Of a stretch of 64,000 nucleotides of DNA, positions 17,901 through 32,451 are shown piece after piece. The position numbers and the translations under genes are program-made. The DNA comes from Hippopus hippopus (lineage: Eukaryota > Mollusca > Bivalvia > Cardiida > Cardiidae): the NCBI GenBank assembly GCA_946811185.2, contig OX328111.1:40412388-40476387 (forward strand). Reading direction: 5' to 3'. Under the pieces are notes generated by a model. It did no database searches. It was not told where the DNA came from and saw only the letters and a list, made by a program, of their open reading frames with translations. Each line of letters starts with the position of its first letter. Position 1 is the stretch's first letter.

Positions 17901-20900
17901 AAGATTTTTAAAAAGATTACCTCTCTTTAGTTGATTTATAAAATAACATCTAACTTTTTCACTACTGAGTAAATAAATTGCATTTTTTCAAAGGCTAAAA
18001 ATACATTTCCTTTGCAAGATCAAGAAGCAGTTCTGTCATAATCTAGAATAAAACAGTGGACAGTGTAAATCAGAGATCAGACTGCACGTTCTGTGCAGTC
18101 TGATCTTGATCTACACTGTCCACAAAAGCTTCTGGTGTCGTCAATTGTATGGAAAGAGTTAATATGTACATTTGATTTTGCAACCCATACTGACATTCAT
18201 ATCACTGATTTAACCTTCAGCAACTGTCCAACATTCTGAAAGATCCGGAGGCTTCAAGCAATGACAAGTTTGTGGCCTTAGAACTGTTGAAGAATGCATG
18301 TATAGCTGCAGGAATGGTACTGCCAGGATGTCAGGACACTGGGACAGCCATTTGTATTGGTAATTGTACATTTCTTAGGCCGTTTACCAACCATTCTAAA
18401 TCCTTGTAGTTCTGAATCTTTCTTTTATGCTTTTCATTAGTTCATTAAAGAAATCTTACAGTGAATTATATCCGTATAATTCTTTGGTGAATGTTATAAT
18501 TCACAGGTGAATTTTAAAACTTATTTTTGACATACCACAGATATTTACAGCAAATGAATGGATTTTAGTGAATGAACATTACAGTTTATGAAGTAGTCAT
18601 CATCACTCATGGTGTCATTATTACAGCTAGTCTATATCCGACTAGATTGAATAGATTCATTTTGCTTGAAAAAAGGCACAAAGGCACATGTTTTTCGGCA
18701 AAAATTAGACGTGAAAAGAAAAGTTAAAGTGAAGAGCATAAAAAGAAATAGGATAATTGTTTGTTTCTGTGTATGATCAAAATTTCTTTTATCTCGTGAA
18801 GAGCAAGGGCCATATTTTTAACCATGGCTTTGCCACTCGTGAATATATAGCCCTCACTTTTTGCTGGATGAAAGAAATTTTGATCATGCTTCAAAACAGC
18901 CAATTATCCTTTATATATTAGATAGCTTACGCACACATTTTAGATCAAGATCAGACTTCACACAGAACATGCTGTCTGATCTTTGATCTACATTGTCCTC
19001 TTCTTTGCTAAATATTTTGACATAAACAGCTTTGAAATTGCAATATCTGCATTGTTGACTGAGAATGTCAGTTTCATTTCTTTCACTACAACATTTGATA
19101 TTGTTCTTGCTTTAGATTCAGATGGTTAGTATTCTAAATTCAAAGACTTGCTATCTGATTGGCTCTTTGTCCCAGCCAATTGAATGGCTTGTTAGTCTTG
19201 AAATTGAGAGTTTGAATTGAGTTCAGAATTATTGGTCATTACATTCTCTGGTAGTGCAGTTCATGATGCACAAAGCTTGATCAGAGTTGGTGAATCTCAA
19301 CTATGGCTCAGCCAAAGGTTTTAACCCTTTACCACACATCCCTAGTTTTAACGACCCTGAGGAAGATGGCTTTTGAAAACAATCTTTTCTGTCCTTTCCA
19401 GACTATACTCATCATTTGAGTCACATTTGTCATCTGCAAATGCTTTCAATTTGAGCCTGTTAAAGAATTTGTTAAGGGGATTTCCAGGCAGTTCTTAGTT
19501 TGTTCAAATCCTTTCCAAGAACTGATGATAGTTTTCATTTTCTCAACACTTAAAATTGTTCTTGTTACATTTGTGTGAAAGAAGCCAATAGCTTGGAAAG
19601 AATGTTGTGCAAAGTACTGATAAAAGAAACCCCAGGAGAGCATGGGTAGGTGCAGATGAATTAACCCTTTAGCAAACAACAAAATTTTAGACTAGTCCAA
19701 ATTTTAAAGCATTTGGAGACAACAGATTATCTTTAGCTGAAATGATGGTAGTTGTCTGCATATGGAAAATCTTGTGGGAAAAGGAGAAAATGCTGGTTAC
19801 CAGCATTTTCTCCTTCTCCTACAAGGTTTTCAAAAGGCTATTTCCCCAAGGTAGTTAAACCTTGGGACTGTGTGGTAAAGGATTAATGTTTAAAACAGTG
19901 CTGAACCCCAAACAACCAACTAGCCAGGTCAGCCAAAACTCCTTTCAACAATGAAGTGGATGAAGGGAATGTGACAGGACCCAATTTTCTTTGACTGCTG
20001 AAACTGTATTTAAGTCTTTTTTGATGTGTAGAAAAGCAGCCAGTGGCTTGGAAAGAGTGATATTTGTAGTATTTGATAAAAGAATAACATGAATACAGTG
20101 TTGGGTGTACTTGCCACCAAATATAACTGAAATTGTGTTGAAAACCGCTCTAAACACCAGAGAAACAATTTTCTAAAAGCTGTGATTTACTGCTAGGTGA
20201 TAGTAAATTCCCAAACAATTTTGATTTTTAGCTCCACTGGCCGAAGGCCAGCGAGCTATTGTTATGGCGTTGTGTCCGTCGTGCGTCCATCCGTCCGTTC
20301 GTCCGTGCGTGCGTCCGTAAACTTTTTCTTTAAAAAACTTCTCCTCAGAAACTATTGACTGGATTTTTACCAAATTTCACAGGAATGTTCCTTTGGTGGT
20401 CCTCTTTCAAATTCCTTCAAATAATTGTGTTCCATGAAGAATTCTGGTTGCCATGGCAACCAAAGTAAAAAACCATTAAAAATCTTCTCCTTCCAAACCG
20501 CTATTTGGATAGCATTATTATTTTGCAGGAATGTTCCTTAGATACAGGTTTACAGAATTCCTTAAAAAAAAAATGATCTGTCAAAAAACATGGCTTTTAT
20601 GGGAGACTCATTTTCCTTTTATGGTATAAAGTAAAATCTTTGAAAAATTTCTTCTCTAAAACTATTCATTGGATTTCATTGTTGTTTTGCAGGTAAGTTC
20701 CTATGGTGGTTGTCTACCAAATTGTTTCTTCCGTGAGCTAAAATGCAGGATTGAATGATAATTGTTGAAAACTTCCTTTCGCCATTATAGAAATATCAGG
20801 CCTGTGGAGCGATACAGGCGCTCAAACGCCTCTAGTTTTTTTTATTTTGGTATTTTTCATAGTGTAATCTATTATATATTATTATTAGTAGTATATTATG

Positions 20901-23900
20901 CTATTATTCGAGGTAAGAAATATCAGTATGTATGGGTGAATTAAGATAATGCGGCAGCCATGTTACAAGGGTCGGCAACACATACATAAGATATTTACTA
21001 CAGTACACTGTAATTTTAGGTAAGAAAGGTCAGTATGTATGGACAGATGGAGATGATGCCGAAGCCCTGTCAAGAGGGGTCTACAACACATATACTCAGA
21101 AAAACCTCAGGTATTCACAAGTAAGTTGAACTAAGTACCGCAAAGGAATAACTTTTTCAACTTGCAGTATTAACCCTAAACCAAACAATCTGGAATTTTG
21201 ACACGCCAGGGAAAAAAGCTTTAAAAAACATTGTTGGTAACCAGCATTTTCTCCTATTCCCAAAAAGTTTTTACCCAAGCAGAGACAAATCTCATCATTT
21301 GAGCAATATTTATTTGTTGTCTGCAAATGCTTTCAATTCACAAATAAGTTGAACTCAGTACCACAAACGGCAACTTTTTCAGCTGAAATATCTATCCTTT
21401 ATTAAAGTGACAATAAAGCCCAAAAGTAAACAAAGCGGGTGTTTAAATGCATTTGAATTTATAGTATACCATTGAAAAGTATGGAAATTATTGTGCAGAT
21501 GACAATCTCTTATTGTACAGTCGGTCCAAGTGTTAGTTACTGATAGAGAAATTAATCTCAAAACTAGATTAAAACCTACCAGGTAGCTGTGTCTTTTGTT
21601 TACCTTTTGTCTGATTCTAAAATTCTTTTTTCTGCCAGTGACTAACATATGGCCCGACCACACGATAACAGACTGTCATCTCCACAATATTTTCCAAACT
21701 TTTAAATGGTGTAATTTAAATTTAAATGTATTATGACACCTGCTTTGATATTTTGGCCTTTACTTGGCCTTTAAAAGATCTGGACTTTTAACAGCCATGG
21801 GAAAAAGGCTTTTTTGAAAACATTGTTTGAAAAAGAGGAAATGCTGATAACCAATATTTTTTCCCTTTTCCACAATAGACTTAATGCTATCACAGACATA
21901 TCTTATTATTTGAACTATATTTATTTGTCATCTGCAAATGCGTTTTTGGTGGCTGTTTTTATACCTGTACTTCAGGAATGGAGGAAATGAAAAAAATAAA
22001 TTTTCAAAAGCTTTATTCCTTAGGGTCATTAAAAGTCATGATTGTGTGGCAAAGAGTTAAAAGGTACATGTATGATAAACAGAATTGTTATATACATGTA
22101 CCTATAAATTTTCTGGCTAAGGTAGGTTCATCAAACGTAAATAAAATCAGGCATGACTGGAAAAAAATCTGTAAAGACACAATGTCAAATATGGTCCAAA
22201 TATGGTATGATGACGTAACTTGTGAGCAGACTGCCTTCACTTTGGTTTCTGACTTGTTAAATCATGATATTCATCTGCCATTCATAAATAAACAGTTGTT
22301 TTCTTCTTAACTCTTTACCAAACAACAATTTTAGCCTTGTCCATATTAAAAGCACTTGCAGAAGACAAGTGTAACTCAAAACTTGAAATTTGACTTTCAC
22401 AGAGTAGAAAACATCATGGAAAAAGAAGAAAATGCTGGTTACCGGCATTTTCTCCTTTTCCCACAATGTTGTCAAAAGGCTTCTTCCTAAAGATCGTTAA
22501 AAATCGGACTTATGTGGTATTCAGTTTTAGTTTCGTACCATTTTCAAATAAGATTGACCATAGTTGCAATATTTCTTTGTCAAAGTTTGTAGGAATGTAA
22601 TAAAAGTAGTATCGTGTTGTAGTGTAGTAGCTCTCTTGTAGCATGTATTTGCTTCTTGCCACATAAGAATTTTTTTCAATGCAACTTGAAGCAAATACAA
22701 GCCTTAAAAAAGTTACCACAACATAATACTTCGTAGTTATATCAACTTAATTCATGTTATGTTAAAAAAATATTTCATTCATATGGTTTATGCATGTTTA
22801 ACTTTTTACCAAAGGACAAAACTGGTCTAAATTGAAAGCATTTACAGACAATAATTTAAATGGGGCTCAAATTATTGAATTTAGCTTTTATAGGGTAGAA
22901 AACACAGTGGGAAAAGGAGAAAATCCTTCTTTCTCAGGGTCACTATAACTCGAGATCATGCGGTAAAAAGTAGCATTGCTTCTTTGAACTCATGTTTCGG
23001 CTGGCAAACCATTCTTGTAAGACATTTTAAGTCTTACAGGGATACAGGTAATTCTCTCATATCTGTTCAGGTTTCCCCAGTAGATATGTACAAGGAAGTG
23101 AACACGAGAACCAATCTACCAGCCCAGATAGAAATTTATGCAACTAATGGGAACCAGTATGACTTCCTCTTTATAGCCAAAGGAGGAGGATCAGCAAATA
23201 AAACATTCTTATATCAACAGACAAAGGCACTACTGAATCCTGAGAAACTGTTAAAATTTGTTGATGAGAAAGTTAAGGTAAGTCAAGTGTGGATCTTTGA
23301 AACTAATGTGCCAAGCCCTGGTAGCACAGTCGGTAGCGTACAGGACTTGAGAAAAGGGGGTAGGTGGTTTGAATCCCCAGCTTGGTAATTTTTTTTCCGA
23401 GAATTGATGATAGTCATTGCAACAGGATTCATTCCTCTCTCACCACTGATCATTGTTTAGATGATGGTTATGTGAGAAAGCAGCCAGTGACTTGGGAAGA
23501 AAATTGTTAGAAGGAATGGTAAAAGAAATTTCTCGGAAAGCATGTATAGGTGCACTGGCAGCTGCAGAGTAACTGATTGAATTTGATTGTATTGGAATTT
23601 AACACCATTTTAACAGCTTAGGTCATATCACGGCGGTCAGTGCACCTATACATTTATTTCCTGACTTTCTCACACCAGTACTGACACAACTTTCTTTCCA
23701 AATTACTGACTACTTTCCTCACATACAACAGAGGTGAAAGGCAAATAATCACAGGAAAGAAAATTTGCCTCAACCAGGTATCGAACTGGCAACCACCAGG
23801 TTATAAGTCAGATATGCTAACCACTCAGCTACCCAGATAAGTGCTATGTAACTGTTATAAGATTGAAAATGGTGTTAAACACCATACAATCAATTGAAAC

Positions 23901-26900
23901 AAAGGTTTTATTTGGTATGTAATGGAAGATTGAGACAGAAGAGGAGGGAAATAAGAGGATTTATTATATGCGTTGAGATGTTCTTTAACACCATTCTCAG
24001 CATTATTTCAGTTATATCATAGTGGTCAGTGCACATTTCCATGATTACCTTGAATTTCCATTACTCTTTTCCACACAACCTAGTGTTTTAACATTCCTGA
24101 CAGTATAGGCTTTGGAAAGTATTGTTTGGAAAGAAGAAAATGCTAGTAACCAGTATGTTATATTTTTCCCAAAATGTTTTCTTCTCTTCCAAAGCTATAT
24201 ACCATCATTCTAGACATTTTTAATTTTTTGTCTGCAAATGCTTTCAACTTGGATTAGTCTAAATATTGTCGTGTGGCAAAGTCAAAAGGATAAACAATAC
24301 TTTGCACAACAATCTTTTCAAGCCAGTGGCAGCTTTTCCCCTTTAGCATCTGAATCTGATCGGCTGAAACCAAGAGACCAAGAAAACATTGTGCTTCTTT
24401 AATGACCCATTTCTGCAAAAAAATTATAAAGGATTTTCCAAAACTCTCTTCAGATGCTTCAGAAAACATTGCAGGAAAAGGTGCAAATTTCTAGTGATAA
24501 TCCAAAGTATTTTCACACTTTTGGAAGTATGATGTGTTCTTTCCATGAATTTTTCTTCTTTGTGTTTCTAGTGGTTTTTGCTAGGTTAGATATAGCCTTC
24601 ACATTGATGGGTCAGGTCTTTACCAGACAACAAATGTAGATTTGTCTGTATTGAAATACAAAATAAATAATGCTCAAATGTTGGGATTTGTCGTTTAACC
24701 CTTTACCACACAATCCCGACTTTTAACGACCCTGAGAAAGAAGCCTTTTGAAAACATTGTAGGAAAAGGAGAAAATGCCGGTGACCATCATTTTCTCCTT
24801 TTCCCACAATGTTTTCTACCCTTCCCAAACCAAATTTCAAATTTTTAGTCACATTCTTTTTTTTGTCTGCAAATGCTTTCAATTTGGACCAGTCTATAAT
24901 TTGGTCGTTTGGTAAAGAGTTAAGTACTAGAAAAGATTGTTTGAAAAGGAGAAAATTCATTTTCAAAAAGAGAAACACTTAACACTTTACCCAACAACAA
25001 AATTTTAGACTTGTCCAAATATACAATATTTGCAGATTTTACATAATGTGGTTCAGATGATTGGATTTGTCTCTGAATGGTTAGGAAACATTGTGGGAAA
25101 AGGAGAAAATGCTGGTTACCAGCATTTTTTCCTTTTCCCACAATGTTTTCAGAAGCTTTCTTTCTCACAGTAGTTAAAACTAGGGATTGTGTAAGAAAGG
25201 GATAAGCCTTTAGCATCTATTTAAAAAAGCTGCTGATTGGCTGATATTTGTTACAGACTTTAGGTACTGCTGCCTGTCCACCCTATCACCTGGCACTTGT
25301 TATTGGTGGAACTTCTGCAGAGTTTACCCTGAAAACTGTCAAATTGGCGTCTACAAAATACCTGGATAATTTACCTACAACAGGTTTGCAGTTGTTTGAT
25401 TCTTGTAATGTCATGACTCACTTAGAGGCTTTTCAAAGGCACCTGTAGGGTTCTATTTGCCATTACTTGATTCATGATCCCTTTTCCACATAACCCCAAG
25501 TTTTACTGACCCTAAGGTAAAAGGCTTTGGAAAACATTTTTGAGAAAACCAGCATTTGGACGAGTCTAATAATGTTTTTTGTGGTAAAAAGTTGTTTTTT
25601 TGAAAGTCTTATGCTGAACATGAAAATTGCTTATAAGAAGCTGTTTTGATGTTTACCACTGTTTTATTCCATGCTTTCCGGTAGGTTATCGAGAAATAAC
25701 GGTGAAATATTTTTTGATATTTCATGGTTACGACCAGTGAAAAATACCCATTTTTATATTTTAACTCTTCAATTGAAGGCGGAAATAGGAAAGAACATAA
25801 AGAAAGGACTTGAGAAAAGTGTTCTTTTTTGTTCTTTCTAAAGAGTTCTGGTGTAGCATTGATAAAATCCTGGGAAAGACACAAATACAATTGTTGTGTA
25901 ATATAACATAAACGCTGTTCAAATTGGCCTAAAGCACCCATTTAAACTCTGTATTTTTCTTCTGTAGGTGGAAATCATGGGCGGGCCTTTCGAGACCTTG
26001 AACTTGAACAAGAGATCCACAAACTCACTCAAAGAATGGGAATAGGGGCCCAATTCGGGGGCAAATATTTCTGTCATGACGTCAGAGTTGTGCGACTGCC
26101 TCGGCATGGAGCGTCCTGTCCAGTTGGTCTTGGGGTGTCATGTTCAGCAGATAGACAGGTTTGTGTTTTATTACATGAATGGTTTAATTTTAGCTTAGCT
26201 GTTTTCAAGAAAACATCTAGGTATTGTCCTAGTCCTGTCTTTGTATTTTCTGCACATCTGCCAAAACCCTGTCATTATTTAACATACATGTATTTATTAT
26301 CTCCCCACTTACTTTTGGGGGAGATATAGTTTTTGTGTTGTCCGTCTGTAAGTTTGTCCATCTGTCCATCTAGACAAATAACTTCAAAAATCCTTGACAG
26401 AAATTGATAAAACTTCATACATGTGTTTCTTATGATAGTGATATGAATTTTTTGTTTTCTTTATTTAATGCTGTGTCATAGAAGAAAGGGGCTTGATGTA
26501 TATTTCCATTATGGACCAATTTCTCTTTAAATACTGAACAAAATTTTATAAAACTTTACTTTTATATAAGACAATCATTATTTATTTTATTCAATGAAAT
26601 GCCATGTCATGGAGAAAGGGGGCTTAATGTATAATTTCATCATGGACCAATAACAAAAAGGCCACATGTACATGCAAAACACAATACCTCTCACATGTTT
26701 CTATCGAAAAAGGTCTTTTTTGGCGGGGGATATCATTTCAATGAAAAACTTGTTTAATCTTAGCCATGTAGTTGACAAGTAAAAGTGAAGCCAGTATCAG
26801 AAGGGCAGATAACGCTAAAAATATTTTTAATACAGTTATGCCCTTCCTTTGAAATTTCACTGAAAAAGCAACAGCAGCCAGAATGTTGGTATTTGTATTC

Positions 26901-29900
26901 ACATGAGATGCTTGTTTAACCCTTTACTCATCCATTGTGAGAGCATTTGTAGACTACAACCTAATTTCTGATTAACGCTTTACCTCACAATCGCTATTTT
27001 CAATCCCTACTTTAACGCTTTACCACACAATCCCAACTTTTAATGACCTTGAGAAAGAAGCCTTTTGAAAACATTGTAGGAAAAGGAGAAAATGCTGGTA
27101 ACCAGCATTTTCTCCTTTTCCTACAATGTTTTCTACCCTTCCCAAAACAAATTTTGATTTTTTTAGTCACATTAATTTTGTCGTCTGCAAATGCTTTCAA
27201 TTTGGACAACTCTAAAATTTTGTTGTTTGGTAAAGAGTTAAAGACACTAGGAAAGAAGACATTAGAAAACATTGTACAAAAAGGAGAAAATGCTGTCAAC
27301 ATTTTCTCCTTTTCCTGAAATGTTTTATCCCCCTTCAATAACAAATCTTCTCATTTGATCCATAATTATTTTGCAAATGCTTTCAAAAAGGACTTTCTAA
27401 AATTCTTTGGTGAGGTAAGGGGTTAAGTAATGAAATCTTCTTTGAAAGGGTAAAAATCAATTTTTGGAAATGCTGATAACCATGGATTTTCTCCACTTCT
27501 CATAAGATTTTCAAAATCCCCTTTGTCAGGGCCATTCACTCATAATTAGCCACCTTATTGAAATCTTGTAACAGGATTAGTCAATCAAATAAATAGCTAA
27601 CCTTGAAATTAAGAAATGAAGCAAATTAAAGACCAAATAGCTGCCAACAGTAAACAATACAAGTGTCAAAAGGCACTTAAATTTAATTACACCTGTTTGA
27701 AATGGAGAAATTGTTGTGAAGATGACCATCTGTTATTGTACGGTCAGTACAAGTGTTAGTCACTTGCAGAAAAATGAAATTGAAAACCAGGTTAAAATTT
27801 AACAAAAAAAAGAGCAAGCTGACAACTTCTTACTTAGTTTCAAAATTTGTTTTTCTGCTAGAGAGTTAAGAGTTAAACCATCTTTTGCAGATCCTTGGAA
27901 AAATCTCTGAGGAAGGAGTTTTTTTAGAACAGCTGGAAACCAACCCAGACAAATATTTACCCGAGGTAGAAACCAAAGATCTTGGCGCAGAGGTGGTTGA
28001 GGTATGAGAATTTACATACTTTGTGACTGGATGAATTTATACTGTAAGCCTCCTGTAGACAACAAAATCATTGTGGCTCAAAAGTAAAAATTCGCTTTTG
28101 CAAGGGTAAAAAATGTTGTGGGAAGAGGAGAAAAAGAAGTCTAAATTGTGTTATCTGCAAAAGAGTTAACCATGTACCACATGATCCTGAGTTTTAACAA
28201 CCTGATAAAGAGATCATTGGAAAACATTTTGGGAAAAGCAAATTCTTTCAAACAAGTGACATTAAGGAGAAAAAGAAAATAAGTTTTTAACCCTTTACCA
28301 AACAATCCCGAGTTTTAACAACCCTTGTAAAAGAAGCCTTTTGAAAAAATTGTATGAAAAGGAGAAAATGTTGGTTACCAGCATTTTCTCCCTGTTTCCC
28401 ACAATGTTTTCTTTACTTTGAAAGTCAGAGCCTGACACTTTAGCCCCTGTTAAATTTGTTGTCTACAAATGCTTTCAAATTAAACAAGTCTAAATCTTTG
28501 TCCTTTGGTAATGAGTTAAGGCCATTTTGCATCATATTAAAAGTACAAAAGGAGCACTTGTATCATGCAGCATCACATCAAGTATGTGAGCTTGTATACA
28601 ATTTAAAATCAGTAAGATTTCATGTTGGCATAGACTTAACCATTTACCACACAGTACCAATGATCCTGATGAAGAAGCCTCTTGAAAATGTTGTTGGAAA
28701 AGGAAAAAATGCTGGTAATAAGCATTTCCTCCTTTCCCATGTTTTCTTCACTACATAAAACAAATTCAAATTTTTGGTCAAGTCCACCAACGGTCTGAAG
28801 TTCTGACTTAAATTGAGTTAAGTATTTAAGACCCATTTCACTAACATTAACAGACTGTAGTAATGTTCTGAAATCCTGAGTGTACATATTTCAAACTCAA
28901 CTGCCCGAAATAAATAGACTAAACTCAGTAAACAGGCTTTAGTCCATTACTTGGCTGAGTTGAGTCTGAAACATTGTGTCAGCTCAGCATTTGAGAATGT
29001 TATTAAAGTCTGTAATGTTAGTGAAATGGGTCTTAAATGACGAACTCAACTTCAGTTGGAAAATAAATCTGTTAGCTGAATTGAGTAAAGTGAGAGACTC
29101 AAGTTTTTGTGAAACCGGACCCTAAATTGTTATGCTTACCAACTAATTTTATTTCTGTTGCACACTTGGGGGAAAAAAGTTACACACTGTATGTCAAAGT
29201 TAATTCGAGGAAAAGAATCACTTCTGAAGAATATGATTGGTAGCAGATGTTCAATTTATTTCAGGTAAATCTTAACCAGCCCATGTCAGACATGTTGAAT
29301 TTGTTAACAAAATATCCAATCAGAACAAGGCTGAGTTTGACTGGTACTCTGATAGTTGCCAGAGATATTGCTCATGCAAAATTACAGGAAAGACTTGATA
29401 GTGGGGAGGGGCTTCCAGACTATTTCAAAAACCATCCTGTGTACTACGCTGGACCTGCAAAAACTCCAGAGGTAAGATAAACCCTTTGTCAAACAAGCTA
29501 TCCTGTGAATAAACAACTCTGAGGGAGAATACTTTTAAAAGTATTGTGGGAAATGGAAAATGTTTTCTACCATTTGAAAGCAATTCCCATCATGTTATCA
29601 GTGACTGGGAAAGGCTTGCGCCATGCGCCATAGTCACATTAAAATCCAAAATGTCACATCGTTTTTGCCAATGAGTGCGCCCTTGTCCCATTCAATTTTC
29701 GACGTCGTAAAAGTACGAAATTTAGACGAATCTCCTTTGATCGGTGCCGATTAGACGCTCTATAAAATGAGTAGCTATGTGCGTGTGACGTCATGTTTTC
29801 AATCATAAAACGCTTATTGAATATTGAACCTATTTTGTCGTCTTGATGAAACTGCCCTGATTTTGCCGTAAAATTCAAATTCAACAACTACCTAAGCATT

Positions 29901-32413
29901 AGAATATACCACCGAAAAATGAAAAATTGCATGAAGGTCAGGGCTCCATCAGTAAATTCTTTCCCACAATGATCGCTTATTAACAGACTCATACAGACGA
30001 TCCTAGCGAAAATGAGAGCAACTCTCAGATCACATCTCTCTCCGAGCCTATCCCAAGCATATCCATGGACATGCAGCAAACGTTTATCAGTGTATATCAT
30101 GCTGATTGAGAAGGCCACTTTTTTTTTTAATCGTAAATTAGATAGGTAACATTCTCAATCAGCTTATGGTCTAATAGTATTTATGTTCCCTGCTACCCCA
30201 ATTGATAAGTTCATTTCAATCATCATGCTATAATACTGCTAAAAGAAATAAAAAGATATGAAAGTAGATTGCTGAAAAAAAAAAAACGCGAAAACCCATG
30301 ACACAACAACAGTCAATTTGACACCGTCCGATCAGAGTTGTCTCAAATTGTTTCTTCATCATTTATAATGAATTGAAACAGTGAATTTACATAATTATAT
30401 GTAAAGAATGATAATGAGAAAAAAAGTTCTTGTTTTTTTTTTTTCTTTAATGAAATGAAAATAACAATGAAAGGGGGTGAAGGTCAGACCTTCGTCTTAT
30501 GGAACAATGAAAGGGGGGGGTGAAGGTTAGGCCTTTGTCTTTTGGTGTCATCCTTATATTTCCATAATAACCAAGTAATTTTGACCCTTGATCATTTCTC
30601 TTTGACGCTTGGAAATTTCATTTTGACTCTTGAAAATTTCAGCCCAAGATTCAATGACTCTTGGGATTCAGGACCTAATGAGAACCCAGATGACTATGTT
30701 TGATATCAAGCATTAAATATAGAACCAGCATAAGCATTTAGCTACATTTTGACTTACATTGGGATAGTACTATTTTAAAAAAATAAATGAAAGCAATTAA
30801 AAGATTCTGTGTTTTTTTCTTAAATTGTCACATTGGCTTTCAAAATGTCACATTGATTTGGAGGAAGGGACATTGTCCCATTGAAAATAATTCTTTTCCA
30901 ATCACTGTGTTATTTGCATTTTGGTTGCCCTGTGCAAAATAATACATTTGATATGGTAAAATTTTGTTGTCAGGGAAAGAAAAAGGATTTTACAAAGAGG
31001 AACTTTAAATGTAGCATCATTAATACACCATATCCTGTAAATTGTGATTTGTTCTGTCAGCTATATAATATGCGGACTTTGATCAGCTTGCATTGCCAAT
31101 CAGACTGATTTCAGTCCAAATTCTTTCTATAAGGTTTATTTAAGAGTGATTTAGTAAGTTGACTACTATGGTTTAACTCATTACTTGTACATTTTGAGAC
31201 AAATTACAACAGATTATAGATATGCAGGGTTTTAACGGACACACATTTTCTGCGTCTCGCACGCAGAAATAGGGAAGCAGGACTCCCAAAACTTATGTAA
31301 CTGCGTCCCCTGGGACGCAATTTTCATTTTGTTATCATGGGGTAAAGATTCAACGATCGAGAACTCTTAAGAAGTAACCGATATCAAAAGATTAAATTTG
31401 TCAAGCGGAAACAAAAGTACCCAAAACCTACCGCAGCTTTTCGGACCGTAATATTGAAACTAGATTCTATGGTGGCATATTTCTGCCACGAGATACGAGA
31501 TAGCTATCATGATAATTTTGGTAAATTATCGCGATAAATTAAAAGTTTCATGGAAATCTTATCAAGATCGTGAAAAGTTTCATGATAAAAATATCACGAT
31601 AAACTTAATATTTTATCGCAAAATTTCTCCACCGTGCTCGAAGCTGACATGCGAGATAAAATTATTGTGATAGTTTTATCCGTTTCTCGATATCTATAAA
31701 TAGAAAATTCATCATTTGGATGAACTCGGTAGTTTTGACTTAAAGGGCAACTACAGCCAAAATCTCTTTTTTGGACATATGAATCCTTAAATGAAAACCA
31801 TCTTAAAATAGAAAAACCGCATTTCAATGTCTATCGTAGAAAGAGAGTTTTAAGCGAAGATGTGGTTTGCACACCTGTGTGAGTTTGTGAAATATTCGAT
31901 AAACCGGATGTGATGCCACTCTTATTTCGGCTTCTGTGTACTGTTAATTTGGTCTGATGCTGACTTTTTTTCTCTCAGCCTTATCCTCCCTCATGTCAGG
32001 AGACGACTTTTTTCGTCACAAAAATCCCTATCATATGCCGGGTGCCGAGTTTAAGCACTATTTCGAGTCAGGAGATGACTATTTATTTGTCAGTCTGCTG
32101 TCTGTCTGAACTAAATGACATGGCTTAATATCAGATCTACCATTAATCCTCAAAAGGTTAAATAAACCTTCATGCCGATTGCAAAATTTTGAAAAGTGCT
32201 TGTTTTTGGAGAAACAAAAATAGATGTTTCCGCATTGGACACTGTACATAAGATCAGATTGCATGTTCTTTGCAGTCTGATCTTAATATATACTGTTCGC
32301 AAAAGGTCATTGAGTCGCGCTCAACAGCCTTGGGGCCCCACAGAAATTTAAATGAGGCAAGCAATAAATGGTAAATTCACTGTTGATTATCCATCTCTTT
32401 CATGAGAGAGAGA

Positions 32414-32451
<38 letters not shown>

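Noticed and set aside
22984..23388. Taking the whole 134-codon frame as coding
   Set aside because: Only 23071-23277 is fumarase exon 5. The ends are intron and SINE sequence.
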